Source: Actinobacillus porcinus (lineage in GTDB: Bacteria > Pseudomonadota > Gammaproteobacteria > Enterobacterales > Pasteurellaceae). From it: a stretch of DNA of 64,000 bases. The translations under genes and the position numbers were made by a program. The stretch covers positions 118,118-182,117 of the forward strand of contig NZ_CABFKI010000005.1 of NCBI RefSeq assembly GCF_901764995.1. Reading direction: 5' to 3'. The notes beneath the pieces were generated by a model. It ran no database searches and was not told the DNA's origin. It saw only the letters and a list, made by a program, of their open reading frames with translations. How positions within the stretch are numbered: position 1 is the first letter of the stretch; each line of letters starts with the position of its first letter. Shown in pieces: positions 27,101 to 37,992 of this stretch.

Positions 27101-27122
27101 TTGGTGTAATAGACAAATTTGT
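27101..27122 (+). repeat. TGGTGTAATAG short repeat, copy 3
   Basis: TTGGTGTAATAGACAAATTT matches the copies at 20510 and 25539. It stands at the outer edge of the remnant next to guaA. Confidence 0.7.
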
Positions 27123-27182
27123 CGTTAAATCCTTTTACGTTAAGATTTTAACGAGGTTTTGACCATTAAATTTGTCCTTTAA

Positions 27183-27278
27183 GCCACAAAAGCGGAAGAT
27201 GATTTAATTGATGAAGTGATTATGAAGCTTGTTGATTTAATCGATCCGCAATCGAAAACCGCACACGTGGCGGTTTAA
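27183..27278 (+). pseudogene. C-terminal tail of an unidentified phage-like gene
   Basis: An open frame without a start, bounded upstream by TAA, reads EDDLIDEVIMKLVDLIDPQS and ends KTAHVAV at TAA 27276. It is followed by a good terminator at 27291-27321, which suggests the real end of a transcribed gene whose body was lost. The family is not recognised. Confidence 0.4.
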
Positions 27279-27290
27279 TTTTATCAACCT

Positions 27291-27321
27291 ACCCCGAAAG
27301 TGAAAGCTCTCGGGGTTTTCT
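27291..27321 (+). terminator. Terminator before the interrupted small gene
   Basis: ACCCCGA and TCGGGGT frame a loop containing GAAAG and CTC, followed by TTTTCTTTT. Confidence 0.7.
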
Positions 27322-27352
27322 TTTATCTAAACAAACTAACAAGGAGTCCATT

Positions 27353-27613
27353 ATGACAACTTTTAATAAAATCTTAACCTCAGTGTATTCAACTATCTCA
27401 GGTTTCTCAATGAACCAAGACGGCTCAATGAATGTTACCTATGCGATCGGGACAGGAACTGAAGATGATGGCGAAGTCACCGAGTTCAACCCGCTCATCA
27501 CAGAGTACAAATATCTTGATTCATAGCAAGCTATGAACATTATGACCGCACCAATGTCAAAAGATGACATCGGCAAATCATTCCAAGATATTATGATTGT
27601 TCATTGTGATTGA
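27353..27613 (+). pseudogene. Small phage-like gene interrupted by TAG
   Basis: ATG 27353 behind AAGGAG opens a frame MTTFNKILTSVYSTISGFSM that stops at TAG 27524 after 57 residues. The same frame continues without break as QAMNIMTAPMSKDDIGKSFQ to TGA 27611. The simplest reading is an 86-codon gene with one nonsense mutation, though the 57-residue product could still be made. No family recognised. Confidence 0.45.
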
Positions 27614-27634
27614 TATACTTAATGCAATTTGTGA

Positions 27635-27757
27635 TTAGTCATAGCGAAATGTTACCGTGCCAGCCGTAGAGACAGAAACATACAGCCCATCACGATCAGC
27701 GACTTTATAAACTTTGTCTTTAGGTTTAAGAGATTTGATTTTTGTATCTGTTAGCAT
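27635..27757 (-). pseudogene. Tyrosine integrase (DUF4102 type), N-terminal stub
   Basis: The 40 residues MLTDTKIKSLKPKDKVYKVA then DRDGLYVSVSTAGTVTFRYD match the first domain of CP4/P4-type integrases, which usually reads LTD..I+.+KP.DK.YK..D..GL...V...G...+RY. The frame then ends at TAA; the core-binding and catalytic domains (over 350 residues) are missing. Confidence 0.82.
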
Positions 27758-27770
27758 TTTACGTCATTTT

Positions 27771-27846
27771 TACCGTCATTGATTTGACGGTATTTTCAAT
27801 CTTTTTGTCGATATTGACAATACTATACCGTCAAAAACACCGTCAG
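27771..27846. repeat. TACCGTCA repeats between integrase stub and guaA
   Basis: TACCGTCA at 27771 and 27826, its complement TGACGGTA at 27785, and ACCGTCA at 27839. The first two make a dyad around TTGATT. They sit where integrase arm sites or an integrase operator would be expected. Confidence 0.6.
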
Positions 27847-27889
27847 AAAAATGAACTAATGTGAAATGCTATGAAATGGTATGAAATAG

Positions 27890-27917
27890 AAAAGCCTTGT
27901 TTCCACAAGGCTTTTGG
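27890..27917 (-). terminator. Terminator of guaA
   Basis: AAAAGCCTTGT and ACAAGGCTTTT form an 11-bp stem with loop TTCC; on the minus strand the stem is followed by CTATTTC after TTTT. Confidence 0.8.
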
Positions 27918-27959
27918 TTGATTTTGAAATGAATTGAAAAGGTATGAAAAGCGGAGTTT

Positions 27960-29531
27960 TTATTCCCATTCAATCGTTGCAGGTGGTTTACCTGAAACGT
28001 CATACACCACACGAGAAATGCCATTCACTTCGTTGATAATACGGTTGGAGATTTTGCCGAGTAAATCGTATGGTAAGTGCGCCCAATGTGCGGTCATAAA
28101 GTCGATAGTTTCTACTGCACGCAATGAAACAACCCAATCATATTTACGCCCATCGCCCATTACGCCCACAGATTTGACCGGTAGGAACACGGTAAAGGCT
28201 TGGCTGACTTTGTAGTACCAGCCTGATGCGTGGAGTTCTTCCATAAAGATCGCATCGGCACGGCGGACTAAATCGCAGTATTCTTTTTTGATTTCACCCA
28301 ACACACGCACGCCTAAGCCTGGGCCTGGGAATGGGTGGCGGTTGAGCATTTCTGCCGGCAAGCCTAGTGCCAAGCCGATTTTACGCACTTCGTCTTTGAA
28401 CAATTCACGCAATGGCTCAACTAAGCCTAATTTCATATAATCTGGTAAGCCACCTACGTTATGGTGTGATTTGATCACGTGTGCTTTGCCTGTTTTGCTG
28501 GCAGCGGATTCGATCACATCTGGGTAGATTGTGCCTTGTGCTAGCCATTTTACTGAAGTCAATTTTTTCGACTCATCATCAAACACATCAACGAACACTT
28601 TACCGATGGTTTTGCGTTTCGCTTCAGGTTCATCAATGCCTTTAAGGGCATCTAAGAAACGATCTTCGGCGTTTACACGGACAATGTTCAAACCAAATTT
28701 ATCGCCGAACATTTCCATCACTTGATCGCCTTCGTTTAAGCGTAATAAGCCGTTATCCACGAATACGCAGTGCAAGTTTTTGCCGATCGCACGGTGTAAA
28801 AGTAGAGCGGTCACAGACGAGTCCACGCCGCCGGATAAGCCTAAAATCACTTCATCATCGCCAACTTGCGCTTTAATGCGAGCCACGGCATCTTCAATGA
28901 TATTTTCCGCTGTCCATTTGGTTTCGCAGCCACAAATGCCGACCACGAAATTTTTCAGTAGTTCTAAACCGCTTTTTGTATGGGTCACTTCTGGGTGGAA
29001 CTGCACACCATAGAAACGGCGACTTTCGTCCGACATTGCCGCAATTGGGCAAGTTGGGGTGACGCCTGTCACTTGGAAGTTTGACGGTAAACGGGTAACT
29101 TTATCGCCGTGGCTCATCCAAACGTCTAATTTTGGTTGAGAAGCGGTCAAATCATCGTTCAATTTTGCAAATAAGCTATCAGTTGCTTTTAACTCAACAG
29201 ATGCATAGCCAAATTCACGGCGATCTGAAGTTTCCGTTAAACCGCCTAACTGCATCGCCATAGTTTGCATACCGTAGCAAATGCCAAGCACTGGCACGCC
29301 AGCGTTAAACACATATTCAGGTGCACGTGGGCTATTTTCTTCAGTGGTACTTTCAGGACCACCTGAAAGAATAATCCCTGTCGGGTTAAATTCACGGATC
29401 TGTTCTTCCGTCACGTCCCAAGCCCAAAGCTCACAGTAAACCCCGATTTCACGCACACGACGTGCGATCAGTTGGGTATATTGTGAACCAAAGTCAAGGA
29501 TTAAGATTTTGTGGTTGTGGATGTTTGTCAT
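27960..29531 (-). CDS. guaA: GMP synthase (glutamine-hydrolysing)
   Basis: Converts XMP to GMP. The 523 residues (E. coli 525) have an N-terminal class I glutamine amidotransferase with nucleophile in [10 protein letters not shown] (Cys about 86) and FHPEVTHT, an ATP pyrophosphatase domain with the P-loop [11 protein letters not shown], and a C-terminal dimerisation domain ending IEWE. It normally follows guaB directly; here it is separated from guaB by two foreign genes and starts 9 bases after the DUF4238-like gene, so expression may be coupled to that gene. Confidence 0.97.
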   Translation of the reverse strand: MTNIHNHKILILDFGSQYTQLIARRVREIGVYCELWAWDVTEEQIREFNPTGIILSGGPESTTEENSPRAPEYVFNAGVPVLGICYGMQTMAMQLGGLTETSDRREFGYASVELKATDSLFAKLNDDLTASQPKLDVWMSHGDKVTRLPSNFQVTGVTPTCPIAAMSDESRRFYGVQFHPEVTHTKSGLELLKNFVVGICGCETKWTAENIIEDAVARIKAQVGDDEVILGLSGGVDSSVTALLLHRAIGKNLHCVFVDNGLLRLNEGDQVMEMFGDKFGLNIVRVNAEDRFLDALKGIDEPEAKRKTIGKVFVDVFDDESKKLTSVKWLAQGTIYPDVIESAASKTGKAHVIKSHHNVGGLPDYMKLGLVEPLRELFKDEVRKIGLALGLPAEMLNRHPFPGPGLGVRVLGEIKKEYCDLVRRADAIFMEELHASGWYYKVSQAFTVFLPVKSVGVMGDGRKYDWVVSLRAVETIDFMTAHWAHLPYDLLGKISNRIINEVNGISRVVYDVSGKPPATIEWE

Positions 29532-29540
29532 TTTTGTCTC

Positions 29541-30533
29541 TTATGTTACATTAGGAATTATTAACTGATTATGAACAGAAGTTGATATTAATTTATTAAC
29601 TTCTTTAATCAGAGATTTACAAATTAATTTACCAATACAAATATGAATACCTTTGTTCGGGTTATTTTGGATATTCACTTCTTTTCTTTTAGATATTATT
29701 GCCAGATGTAAAGGTGATATAGGAAAAATATAATCACTGCATATCTGAGCGTTTTTATTAAATTCTTTAGTACTTGTAATAAAAGGGGAATCAGAAGTCA
29801 AAATATATTCCCCAGAATCATTATAAGCTATATCCACATGAATTTCGAACTTAAATAGATCTAGTATGAATTTTTTATATTCAATATAGGCTAATAATAT
29901 TAATGGAATATTATTATCATTAAGATTCTTTAGTTTTTTACCTAAAAAATAATTACTTCTGAATTTTTGTAAAATGGCAAATAATAACATGAACTGAATG
30001 TCTGTTTGACTAATTTTATGTTCCTGAATAATCTTTGGTAGATTATTTATAAATTCTCCGTAATTAGTCTCAATTGCTGAAAACTCATCTTCAATAAGGT
30101 TTGATAAAAGTATTTGCTTTATTTTATTTATATCTTTTAATTCAGATTCTGTTAACCTTGCTTCAATAAAATGAATCAGGTTATGTTTTTTAATATAGAT
30201 TGTTAAGTCATCTTGAGTAAGTAGCTCTAACCACCTAGATGTTTCATATAAATTTTTTAGAAAATTTTTAGTTTCTAAACCATATTCAGATTCTAAAAAA
30301 TCTTTATATAAATTTTCTATCGTGTGAATTTGCTGTCCTGTAATAAATGTTAATAAATGAAGATCGTTTTCAAAAAAGCACCTTTCGGGTTTGGATTTAT
30401 ACTGTTTCCCATTTTTAGGTTCTATCGTCAGTTTACCCTTTTTATCTATCCATTGCTTAGAATATACAATAGGTAAATAATGATGGCGTTTTTTGCTAGC
30501 TTGATTTAATATTTTTTCCTTTGTCATATTCAT
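29541..30533 (-). CDS. DUF4238-like protein inserted between guaB and guaA
   Basis: A 330-residue protein with the N-terminal phrase KKRHHYLPIVYSKQWIDKKG, which resembles the opening HHY.P..YL..F signature of DUF4238 proteins, and a C-terminal YILTSDSPFITSTKEFN with IFPISPLHLAIISKR, also typical. The body is helical, lysine- and asparagine-rich and strikingly AT-rich compared with guaA and guaB, a sign of acquisition. Function is unknown; the family often appears as accessory cargo. Its stop is 9 bases from guaA, so any transcript from upstream would run on into guaA. Confidence 0.65.
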   Translation of the reverse strand: MNMTKEKILNQASKKRHHYLPIVYSKQWIDKKGKLTIEPKNGKQYKSKPERCFFENDLHLLTFITGQQIHTIENLYKDFLESEYGLETKNFLKNLYETSRWLELLTQDDLTIYIKKHNLIHFIEARLTESELKDINKIKQILLSNLIEDEFSAIETNYGEFINNLPKIIQEHKISQTDIQFMLLFAILQKFRSNYFLGKKLKNLNDNNIPLILLAYIEYKKFILDLFKFEIHVDIAYNDSGEYILTSDSPFITSTKEFNKNAQICSDYIFPISPLHLAIISKRKEVNIQNNPNKGIHICIGKLICKSLIKEVNKLISTSVHNQLIIPNVT

Positions 30534-30626
30534 AGTTCTTGTTCATCTGTATCTAATAAAACTGGCTATAAAAACGGAAAATAGCTAGAGTAACTTGTGT
30601 AATATTTTACAATTTTCAACCTCATT

Positions 30627-31451
30627 TTATTTCAACTTCTTCTTACTTTCCGCAATCATTTTCTTCGCAGATAAATCGCTCACCACTTTTTTTCCCGTTT
30701 TGCTCTCTAACTCTTGTAAAGCGACTTTGGCGACATTTCCGCCTTGTTCAGCGACTTTTTGATTTTCTTCAAAGGTTTCAGGGTTTACCGCTTGCGAAAT
30801 ATCTTTGACTGAGGCTTCGGCTAACATATTGAGAATGAGCTCTGTGTTCGTCATATTATCGCGTAAGTTTTCTTTCTTTAACCCTTTGAATTGCTTATAT
30901 TCTTTAGTGGTTTTTCCACTCCACGCTTTGGTAATAATATCGGTTAAAACGGCAAATTGTTGCCCTTCTTTCACACCGACACGTTTCCATTCGTCCGTTA
31001 ATTCCTTACGAATTTCAATGCTTTTTAAACGCTGGTTAATCCAATTTTCCGAATAGCCTAATCGCAAGTAATCCTGCATTGCTCGGTTGATAGTAAGTTC
31101 CGGATCTTGCAATTCATCTAAACGCTCACTTCCCACTTGTGCTAACCAAAGTTTAAATGGCTCAGCTTTCGGGGACGGAATGGATTGAATTAAGCGCAGT
31201 AGTTGCGGTACATCGGCTACATCGCTTTTATAAAATTTACCATCGGCAGCTTTCAATTTCAGTTGACTACAATTTGTAGCCAACTGACTTCCTTCCTTCT
31301 TAAGCCTTGTTTTCAATACACTCCAGTATTTTCTTGGATTAGGGCTTTCTGTCAAAACTTCGATGACATCAATAATCGAAAAATACCATTTTTCTTGCTC
31401 TTCGTCCCAAACGGAACGGACTTCTTTGTGTTCAAAAAGTTTAATGTCCAT
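30627..31451 (-). CDS. BRO-N/DinD-like phage-type protein
   Basis: I start it at ATG 31451 (MDIKLFEHKEVRSVWDEEQE) because the upstream codon at 31463 is TTG. The N-terminal about 110 residues look like a BRO-N antirepressor domain (WYFSIIDVIEVLTESPNPRKYW, later KPFKLWLAQVG-like FKLWLAQVGSERLDE). The C-terminal half (KGLKKENLRDNMTNTELILN, later VAKVALQELESKTGK) parallels the end of E. coli DinD. Such proteins are prophage regulators or damage-inducible. It is a second cargo gene inside guaB-guaA and lies 93 bases before the DUF4238-like gene. Confidence 0.72.
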   Translation of the reverse strand: MDIKLFEHKEVRSVWDEEQEKWYFSIIDVIEVLTESPNPRKYWSVLKTRLKKEGSQLATNCSQLKLKAADGKFYKSDVADVPQLLRLIQSIPSPKAEPFKLWLAQVGSERLDELQDPELTINRAMQDYLRLGYSENWINQRLKSIEIRKELTDEWKRVGVKEGQQFAVLTDIITKAWSGKTTKEYKQFKGLKKENLRDNMTNTELILNMLAEASVKDISQAVNPETFEENQKVAEQGGNVAKVALQELESKTGKKVVSDLSAKKMIAESKKKLK

Positions 31452-31502
31452 ATTAGATTTCAAGCGGTTAAATTTTCAGAAAATTTTGCAAAATAATAAA
31501 AA

Positions 31503-31531
31503 ACTAGAAAAGGTGGGCAAGGATGCCCACC
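31503..31531 (-). terminator. Terminator of guaB
   Basis: GGTGGGCA, AGGA, TGCCCACC (31512-31531) form an 8-bp stem; on the minus strand TTTTCTAGTTTTTT follows. It separates guaB from the inserted genes. Confidence 0.85.
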
Positions 31532-31550
31532 CTACGAGTTGATTTAAAGA

Positions 31551-33145
<1,595 letters not shown>

Positions 33146-34102
33146 ATGAGAAATTTTATGGTTCAGCTATTAAACCTGTTGGCGGATTGTCAGCCCCATT
33201 CTTTTGAAAAATTGACCGCACTTTTATCCCTAAATGACGCACAGCTTTTAGCAGAAATTTCAGCCTTGCAAGAACAGGGTATTCAAATTGATACGCGTTT
33301 TGGCGAAGTGAAACTTATCGCCCAAACGGCACTGATAAGTGCGGAGAAAATTCAACAAACTTTTCCTCATTATAAGGTGATTTATCATCCTATCATTAAT
33401 TCCACCAACCAATTTATGCTAGCCAATCAAGGACGGCTGAATAAAGGGGATATTTGTTTGACGGAACACCAAACCGCAGGGCGAGGTCGCCGTGGTCGCC
33501 AATGGCAATCGCCATTTGGGAGCCAAGCTATTTTTAGTTTAATTTGGCAAGTGGACGCGCGTAAGCCTATTGATGGCTTAAGTTTGGTTGTGGGCATGGC
33601 GATTGTGGATGCCATCAAAAAATTAGGCGGATGTGGGGCAATGTTGAAATGGCCTAATGATGTTTTGCTGAATGGGAAGAAGTTGGCCGGGATTTTGATT
33701 GAAATTGCCAATAGTGAAAATGGAAAATTGAATTTGGTTATTGGCGTGGGCATTAATGTGGCGATTCCCAAAGACAGCAACCAAATTGATCAGCCTTGGG
33801 CAAATTTGAATGAAATTTTGCCTAAAATTGACCGCACTTTGTTGCTTTGCACGGTGATTCAAGAAGTCGTTACTGCGCTGGAATATTTTGAGCAGCAAGG
33901 CATTACCGCTGAATTTCAGCAAAAATGGTTGTTATGTGATGAATTCTTTGGCGAAGAAGTAAATGTGATTACGGAGAAAGAAGTGATTTCAGGGATTGAG
34001 CAGGGTATTGATGAACGGGGATATTTACAATTAATACGCAACAATGGTGAACAATGTTTGACCTTTAATGGTGGAGAAGTGTCCTTAAGACGGAAGTTGT
34101 AG
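33146..34102 (+). CDS. birA: Biotin-protein ligase BirA (bifunctional)
   Basis: Activates biotin and attaches it to the biotin carboxyl carrier protein; the winged helix lets it act as a repressor too. The 318 residues have an N-terminal HTH (LLNLLADCQPHSFEKLTALL), the biotinyl-AMP loop GRGRRGRQWQSP (about residues 115-126) and KWPNDVLLNGKKLAGILIE, and a C-terminal SH3-like domain. The start may be ATG 33146 or, from family alignment, ATG 33158 (MVQLLNLLAD); neither has a strong ribosome site. Confidence 0.93.
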   Translation: MRNFMVQLLNLLADCQPHSFEKLTALLSLNDAQLLAEISALQEQGIQIDTRFGEVKLIAQTALISAEKIQQTFPHYKVIYHPIINSTNQFMLANQGRLNKGDICLTEHQTAGRGRRGRQWQSPFGSQAIFSLIWQVDARKPIDGLSLVVGMAIVDAIKKLGGCGAMLKWPNDVLLNGKKLAGILIEIANSENGKLNLVIGVGINVAIPKDSNQIDQPWANLNEILPKIDRTLLLCTVIQEVVTALEYFEQQGITAEFQQKWLLCDEFFGEEVNVITEKEVISGIEQGIDERGYLQLIRNNGEQCLTFNGGEVSLRRKL

Positions 34103-34112
34103 ATAGGTGAAC

Positions 34113-34240
34113 ATAGCCCTATACGAGCCGTATAGGGCTCTTTAATCTGAGCAGCTCTGCGGCTCTTCCTTTCAGCCCCGGCGGGGCTAGGCTTAACGAA
34201 CCTAGCACAGCTCGTGCTAGGTGATTCACAAAGATGAACT
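34113..34240 (+). repeat. Structured intergenic repeat, copy B
   Basis: Second copy of the element at 25575-25700: CCCTATACGAGCCGTATAGGG, TTTAATCTGAGC, CAGCCCCGGCGGGGCTAGG and TTAACGAACCTAGCAC with CGTGCTAGGTG. It carries about 10 extra bases between blocks (CTCTGCGGCTCTTCC). It is between birA and argA. Confidence 0.8.
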
Positions 34241-34283
34241 AATCAGTTCTCTGGGATTGTATCTCTCTAATCCAGATATTTTC

Positions 34284-35606
34284 TTACAACTTCTCGTCCA
34301 CCAAATCCTGAATGAGAATTTTTGAACGGCGTTGATAGTTATAATGATCGCGTTTGTCTTTTGGCAGATCCTCCACATTTGCCATTCTAAAACCCCGTTC
34401 TTGGAACCAATGTACGGTACGTGTGGTTAAGACGAACAATTTTTCAATGCCTAAATCTCGCGCGCGTTTTTGGATTTCCTCGAGCAAAATATCGCCGCGA
34501 GATGAGCTGCGGTAGTCCGGATGAACCGCAACGCATGCCATTTCCGCCATTTTCTCTTCTTCATAGACATTCAGCGCAGCGCAAGCAATAATCACGCCAT
34601 CGCGATCGATAATGGTGTAACGGCTGATTTCCATTTCCAACTGTTCGCGTGACCGTTTGACCAAAATACCTTGCTGTTCCAACGGATGAATAAGTTCGAG
34701 CAGACTTGGAATATCGCGCGCGGTGGCAATACGAATATCTTCAGAATTTTCCATGGAAAGCTGCGTGCCCACACCATCACGGGTAAACAATTCTTGCAAT
34801 AAGGAGCCGTCTTCTTCGTAGCTTAATAAATGCGAACGGTGTACGCCGGCGCGACATACATCAATTGCCGCCTGCAAGAATCGGGCTTGAGAGCTGTGAT
34901 ATTGATCTTGTTCGATGAATTTTTGCAAATAAATGGCGGCATCTTGCGGTTTTAAATCAGGAATTGAAATGCCGTTATCATCTAAAATCCCTTGGGTTGA
35001 ACTAAAACCGATTAATTTTTCCGCTTTGAGTTTAATAGCCACTTGCGTGGCGATTTCTTCAAAAGGTAAATTAAAACTTTCACCCGTTACAGATGGGGCA
35101 ACAGGGCCGATAAGCACAATGGCATCTTTTTCTAATTGTTGCTTAATATTTTCTACTTCAATACGGCGCAATTTGCCACTCAGCATATAATCCACACCAT
35201 CGTCAACACCGATAGGTTGCGCAAGAATAAAGTTGCTACTCACTACATTTAAAAGCGGTGAATGGGGAAGTCGCATGGAAAGACGCGATGTGATGTCGTA
35301 ATTCAACATACCCGCCGCTTGTTTAACAAGCTCTAACGTGCGTAAATCGGTGACACGAATGTTTTTGTGATATTGCGGTTGAATATTATGTTTGAGCAAC
35401 AATTCATTAATTTGGAAGCGCGCGCCGAAAACAATGATTAATTTAATGCCTAGGCTATGTAGTAATCGTATGTCACTGATAATATTAATAAAATTATCGC
35501 TGGCAATGGTGTCGCCATCAAGCATAATCACAAAGGTTTTACCACGGTGCATATTCACATAAGGCGTGGATTGTCTAAACCATTGAACTAATTCCGTGCT
35601 GCGCAT
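34284..35606 (-). CDS. argA: N-acetylglutamate synthase
   Basis: First step of arginine synthesis: glutamate acetylation by acetyl-CoA. The 440 residues (E. coli 443) combine an N-terminal amino-acid-kinase-like domain ([20 protein letters not shown]) and a C-terminal GNAT domain ([20 protein letters not shown], about residues 360-385). A pair of ARG boxes lies upstream at 35620-35654, so ArgR repression is likely. Confidence 0.95.
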   Translation of the reverse strand: MRSTELVQWFRQSTPYVNMHRGKTFVIMLDGDTIASDNFINIISDIRLLHSLGIKLIIVFGARFQINELLLKHNIQPQYHKNIRVTDLRTLELVKQAAGMLNYDITSRLSMRLPHSPLLNVVSSNFILAQPIGVDDGVDYMLSGKLRRIEVENIKQQLEKDAIVLIGPVAPSVTGESFNLPFEEIATQVAIKLKAEKLIGFSSTQGILDDNGISIPDLKPQDAAIYLQKFIEQDQYHSSQARFLQAAIDVCRAGVHRSHLLSYEEDGSLLQELFTRDGVGTQLSMENSEDIRIATARDIPSLLELIHPLEQQGILVKRSREQLEMEISRYTIIDRDGVIIACAALNVYEEEKMAEMACVAVHPDYRSSSRGDILLEEIQKRARDLGIEKLFVLTTRTVHWFQERGFRMANVEDLPKDKRDHYNYQRRSKILIQDLVDEKL

Positions 35607-35619
35607 AGCTATTCCTTTT

Positions 35620-35654
35620 TAGATAATTATTCATTTATTTTGAATATATATGCA
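35620..35654. promoter_or_regulatory. Double ARG box upstream of argA
   Basis: TAGATAATTATTCA (35620-35633) and TGAATATATATGCA (35641-35654) match the TGAATnnnnATTCA core at 8 and 9 of 10 fixed positions. The 7 bases between the cores are the canonical spacing of two 18-bp boxes with a 3-bp gap. Confidence 0.75.
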
Positions 35655-35761
35655 TTTTTAATCCTATGCAAGCAAAAAATAAATGAATACTCAATGAAAG
35701 TGCGGTCATTTTAACGCATATTTGCTATAATTCGCCAAATTTTCTAGTTGAGAGAAATCGA

Positions 35762-37912
35762 ATGAAAGCACTTTTTGCGACCACGTCTCGTGGTTTTGAA
35801 GAATTATTAAAAGTGGAGTTAACTGAACTGGGTGCGACAGAATGTAAGGTTGCACAAGGTGGCGTGCATTTTCTTGCCGATGATGAAACACAATACCGTG
35901 TGTTGATGTGGTCGCGTTTAGCTTCGCGCGTACTGTTGCCCTTAATTGAAACCAAAATTTACAGTGATTTGGATTTATATGGCGCGGTAGTGAGTTACCA
36001 TTGGTTAGCACAATTTGACGAAAAAGTGCATTTTTTCGTGGATTTTAACGGCACAAACCGTGAAATTCGCCACAGTCAATTTGGCGCAATGCGCGTTAAA
36101 GATGGTATTGTGGATTATTTTGAACGTCAAGGATTATCACGCCCGAGCGTAGATAAAGACAATCCTGATGTTCGTATTCACGCCTATTTAAACCGTGAAA
36201 CTTTGATTATTTCGTTGGATTTAAGCGGTGAAGCATTGCATTTTCGTGGTTATCGTGAAGATACAGGGGCAGCACCATTACGTGAAACTTTAGCGGCAGC
36301 TATCGTTTTACGTTCAGGTTGGCAACAGGGCACACCGTTGGTGGATCCGATGTGTGGTTCGGGAACCTTGTTAATTGAAGCAGCGCAAATGGAAGCGAAG
36401 ATCGCACCGCAATTACATCGTATGCATTGGGGCTTTGATTTTTGGAAAGATCATAATCAAGCAGCTTGGGATAAGGTGAAAGCGGACGCCGTGGAAATGG
36501 CAGAGACTGAATTTAATAAAAATCCACAGCCCCATTTCTATGGCTTCGACTTAGATCATCGTGTGTTGCAAAAAGCGCAACGTAACGCGAAGAATGCAGG
36601 TGTTGCCCATCTTATTCAATTTAAACAAGGGGATGTGGCGGCGTTGAAAAATCCTGTTGAAACCGGAGATAAAGGTACCTTGGTTTGTAATCCGCCTTAT
36701 GGGGAACGTCTAGGCACAACGCCAGCTTTAATTGCGTTATATTCTGTGTTTGGGCAACGGATCAAACAGCAATTTGGCGGTTGGAATGCGTCAATTTTTA
36801 GTAGCGAAGAAGGCTTGTTGGATTGTTTGCGTATGCGTTCATTCCGTCAATTTAAAGCGAAAAATGGCCCTTTGGATTGTATTCAAAAAAACTATCAAAT
36901 TTCTGACCGCGCTTTGACGCAAAATTCGCAAGAAAGTGCGGTAGAAAATTTAGCTTTTTCACCATCTGCAAATGTAGCGGTGGATTTTGCTAATCGCTTG
37001 CAAAAAAATAGTAAGAAAATTGAAAAATGGGCAAAACAGCAGGGAATTGATGCGTATCGTTTATACGATGCCGATTTGCCTGAATATAATTTAGCGGTAG
37101 ATCGCTATGGCGATCATATTGTGGTGCAAGAATACGTGGCGCCGAAAAATATTGACGAAAATAAAGCGCGTCAACGTTTGTTAGACGCAGTAACGGCAAC
37201 ACTGTCGGTAACAGGTGTCGAAACCAATAAATTGATTTTAAAAGTGCGTCAAAAACAAAAAGGCACTAATCAATATGAAAAATTAGCCAATAAAGGCGAG
37301 TATTTTTATGTGAATGAATACGGCGCAAAATTGTGGGTTAATTTAACGGATTATTTGGATACCGGGTTATTTTTGGATCACCGTTTAACACGAAAAATGG
37401 TCGGTGAAATGGCAAAAGGCAAAGACTTTCTAAACCTTTTTGCTTATACAGGATCGGCGACAGTTCATGCGGCATTAGGCGGTGCAAAATCTACAACAAC
37501 CGTTGATATGTCAAATACTTATTTGAATTGGGCTGAGCAGAATTTAATTTTAAATGATGTGGATGGTAAGCAACATAAACTTATTCAAGCGGATTGCTTG
37601 CAATGGCTTGAACGTTGTGATCGTCAGTTTGATTTTATTTTTGTGGATCCGCCTACCTTTTCAAATTCTAAACGAATGGAAGATAGCTGGGATGTACAAC
37701 GTGATCATATTAAATTAATGAAAAACCTAAAACGTATTTTACGCCAAGACGGCACGATTATTTTTTCCAATAATAAACGTGGGTTCAAAATGGATTTTGA
37801 TGGCTTATCCGAATTGGGATTAAGTGCAGTGGAAATTTCAGCCAAAACCTTACCTCTTGATTTTGAACGTAATAAGCAAATTCATAATTGTTGGGTGGTA
37901 AAAAACACGTAA
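35762..37912 (+). CDS. rlmL: 23S rRNA bifunctional methyltransferase RlmKL
   Basis: Methylates G2445 (m2G) and G2069 (m7G) of 23S rRNA. The 716 residues (E. coli 702) hold a THUMP domain (about 45-155), a first methyltransferase domain with [14 protein letters not shown] and [10 protein letters not shown], and a second one with [18 protein letters not shown] and [11 protein letters not shown]. Fusion of both enzymes in one chain is usual for gammaproteobacteria. It runs divergent from argA and ends at a shared terminator with potD. Confidence 0.96.
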   Translation: MKALFATTSRGFEELLKVELTELGATECKVAQGGVHFLADDETQYRVLMWSRLASRVLLPLIETKIYSDLDLYGAVVSYHWLAQFDEKVHFFVDFNGTNREIRHSQFGAMRVKDGIVDYFERQGLSRPSVDKDNPDVRIHAYLNRETLIISLDLSGEALHFRGYREDTGAAPLRETLAAAIVLRSGWQQGTPLVDPMCGSGTLLIEAAQMEAKIAPQLHRMHWGFDFWKDHNQAAWDKVKADAVEMAETEFNKNPQPHFYGFDLDHRVLQKAQRNAKNAGVAHLIQFKQGDVAALKNPVETGDKGTLVCNPPYGERLGTTPALIALYSVFGQRIKQQFGGWNASIFSSEEGLLDCLRMRSFRQFKAKNGPLDCIQKNYQISDRALTQNSQESAVENLAFSPSANVAVDFANRLQKNSKKIEKWAKQQGIDAYRLYDADLPEYNLAVDRYGDHIVVQEYVAPKNIDENKARQRLLDAVTATLSVTGVETNKLILKVRQKQKGTNQYEKLANKGEYFYVNEYGAKLWVNLTDYLDTGLFLDHRLTRKMVGEMAKGKDFLNLFAYTGSATVHAALGGAKSTTTVDMSNTYLNWAEQNLILNDVDGKQHKLIQADCLQWLERCDRQFDFIFVDPPTFSNSKRMEDSWDVQRDHIKLMKNLKRILRQDGTIIFSNNKRGFKMDFDGLSELGLSAVEISAKTLPLDFERNKQIHNCWVVKNT

Positions 37913-37947
37913 ATTTTTGACCGCACTTTGTCTGCAACACCAAAAAG

Positions 37948-37976
37948 AAACCCCGAAATTGCTTTCGGGGTTTTGT
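37948..37976. terminator. Bidirectional terminator between rlmL and potD
   Basis: AAACCCCGAAA, TTGC, TTTCGGGGTTTTG form an 8- to 11-bp stem with A and T runs on both sides. Confidence 0.85.
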
Positions 37977-37992
37977 TTGGATTAAGCCAACA

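Larger units (their letters stand above)
27183..27959. mobile_element. Element remnant at the 3' end of guaA
   Basis: Contains the tail of a phage-like gene, an interrupted small gene and a 40-residue integrase stub facing away from guaA, with repeated TACCGTCA sites between the stub and guaA. The guaA 3' end is a known insertion site for integrative elements, so this fits a decayed genomic island of which the integrase end remains. Confidence 0.65.

Noticed and set aside
27354..27526. A functional 57-residue protein at this site
   Set aside because: The reading frame continues coherently past the TAG, so a nonsense mutation is more likely; listed as a pseudogene.
29541..31463. A CRISPR or restriction locus in guaB-guaA
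   Set aside because: No repeat array, nuclease or methyltransferase motifs are visible; only BRO-N/DinD-like and DUF4238-like signals.
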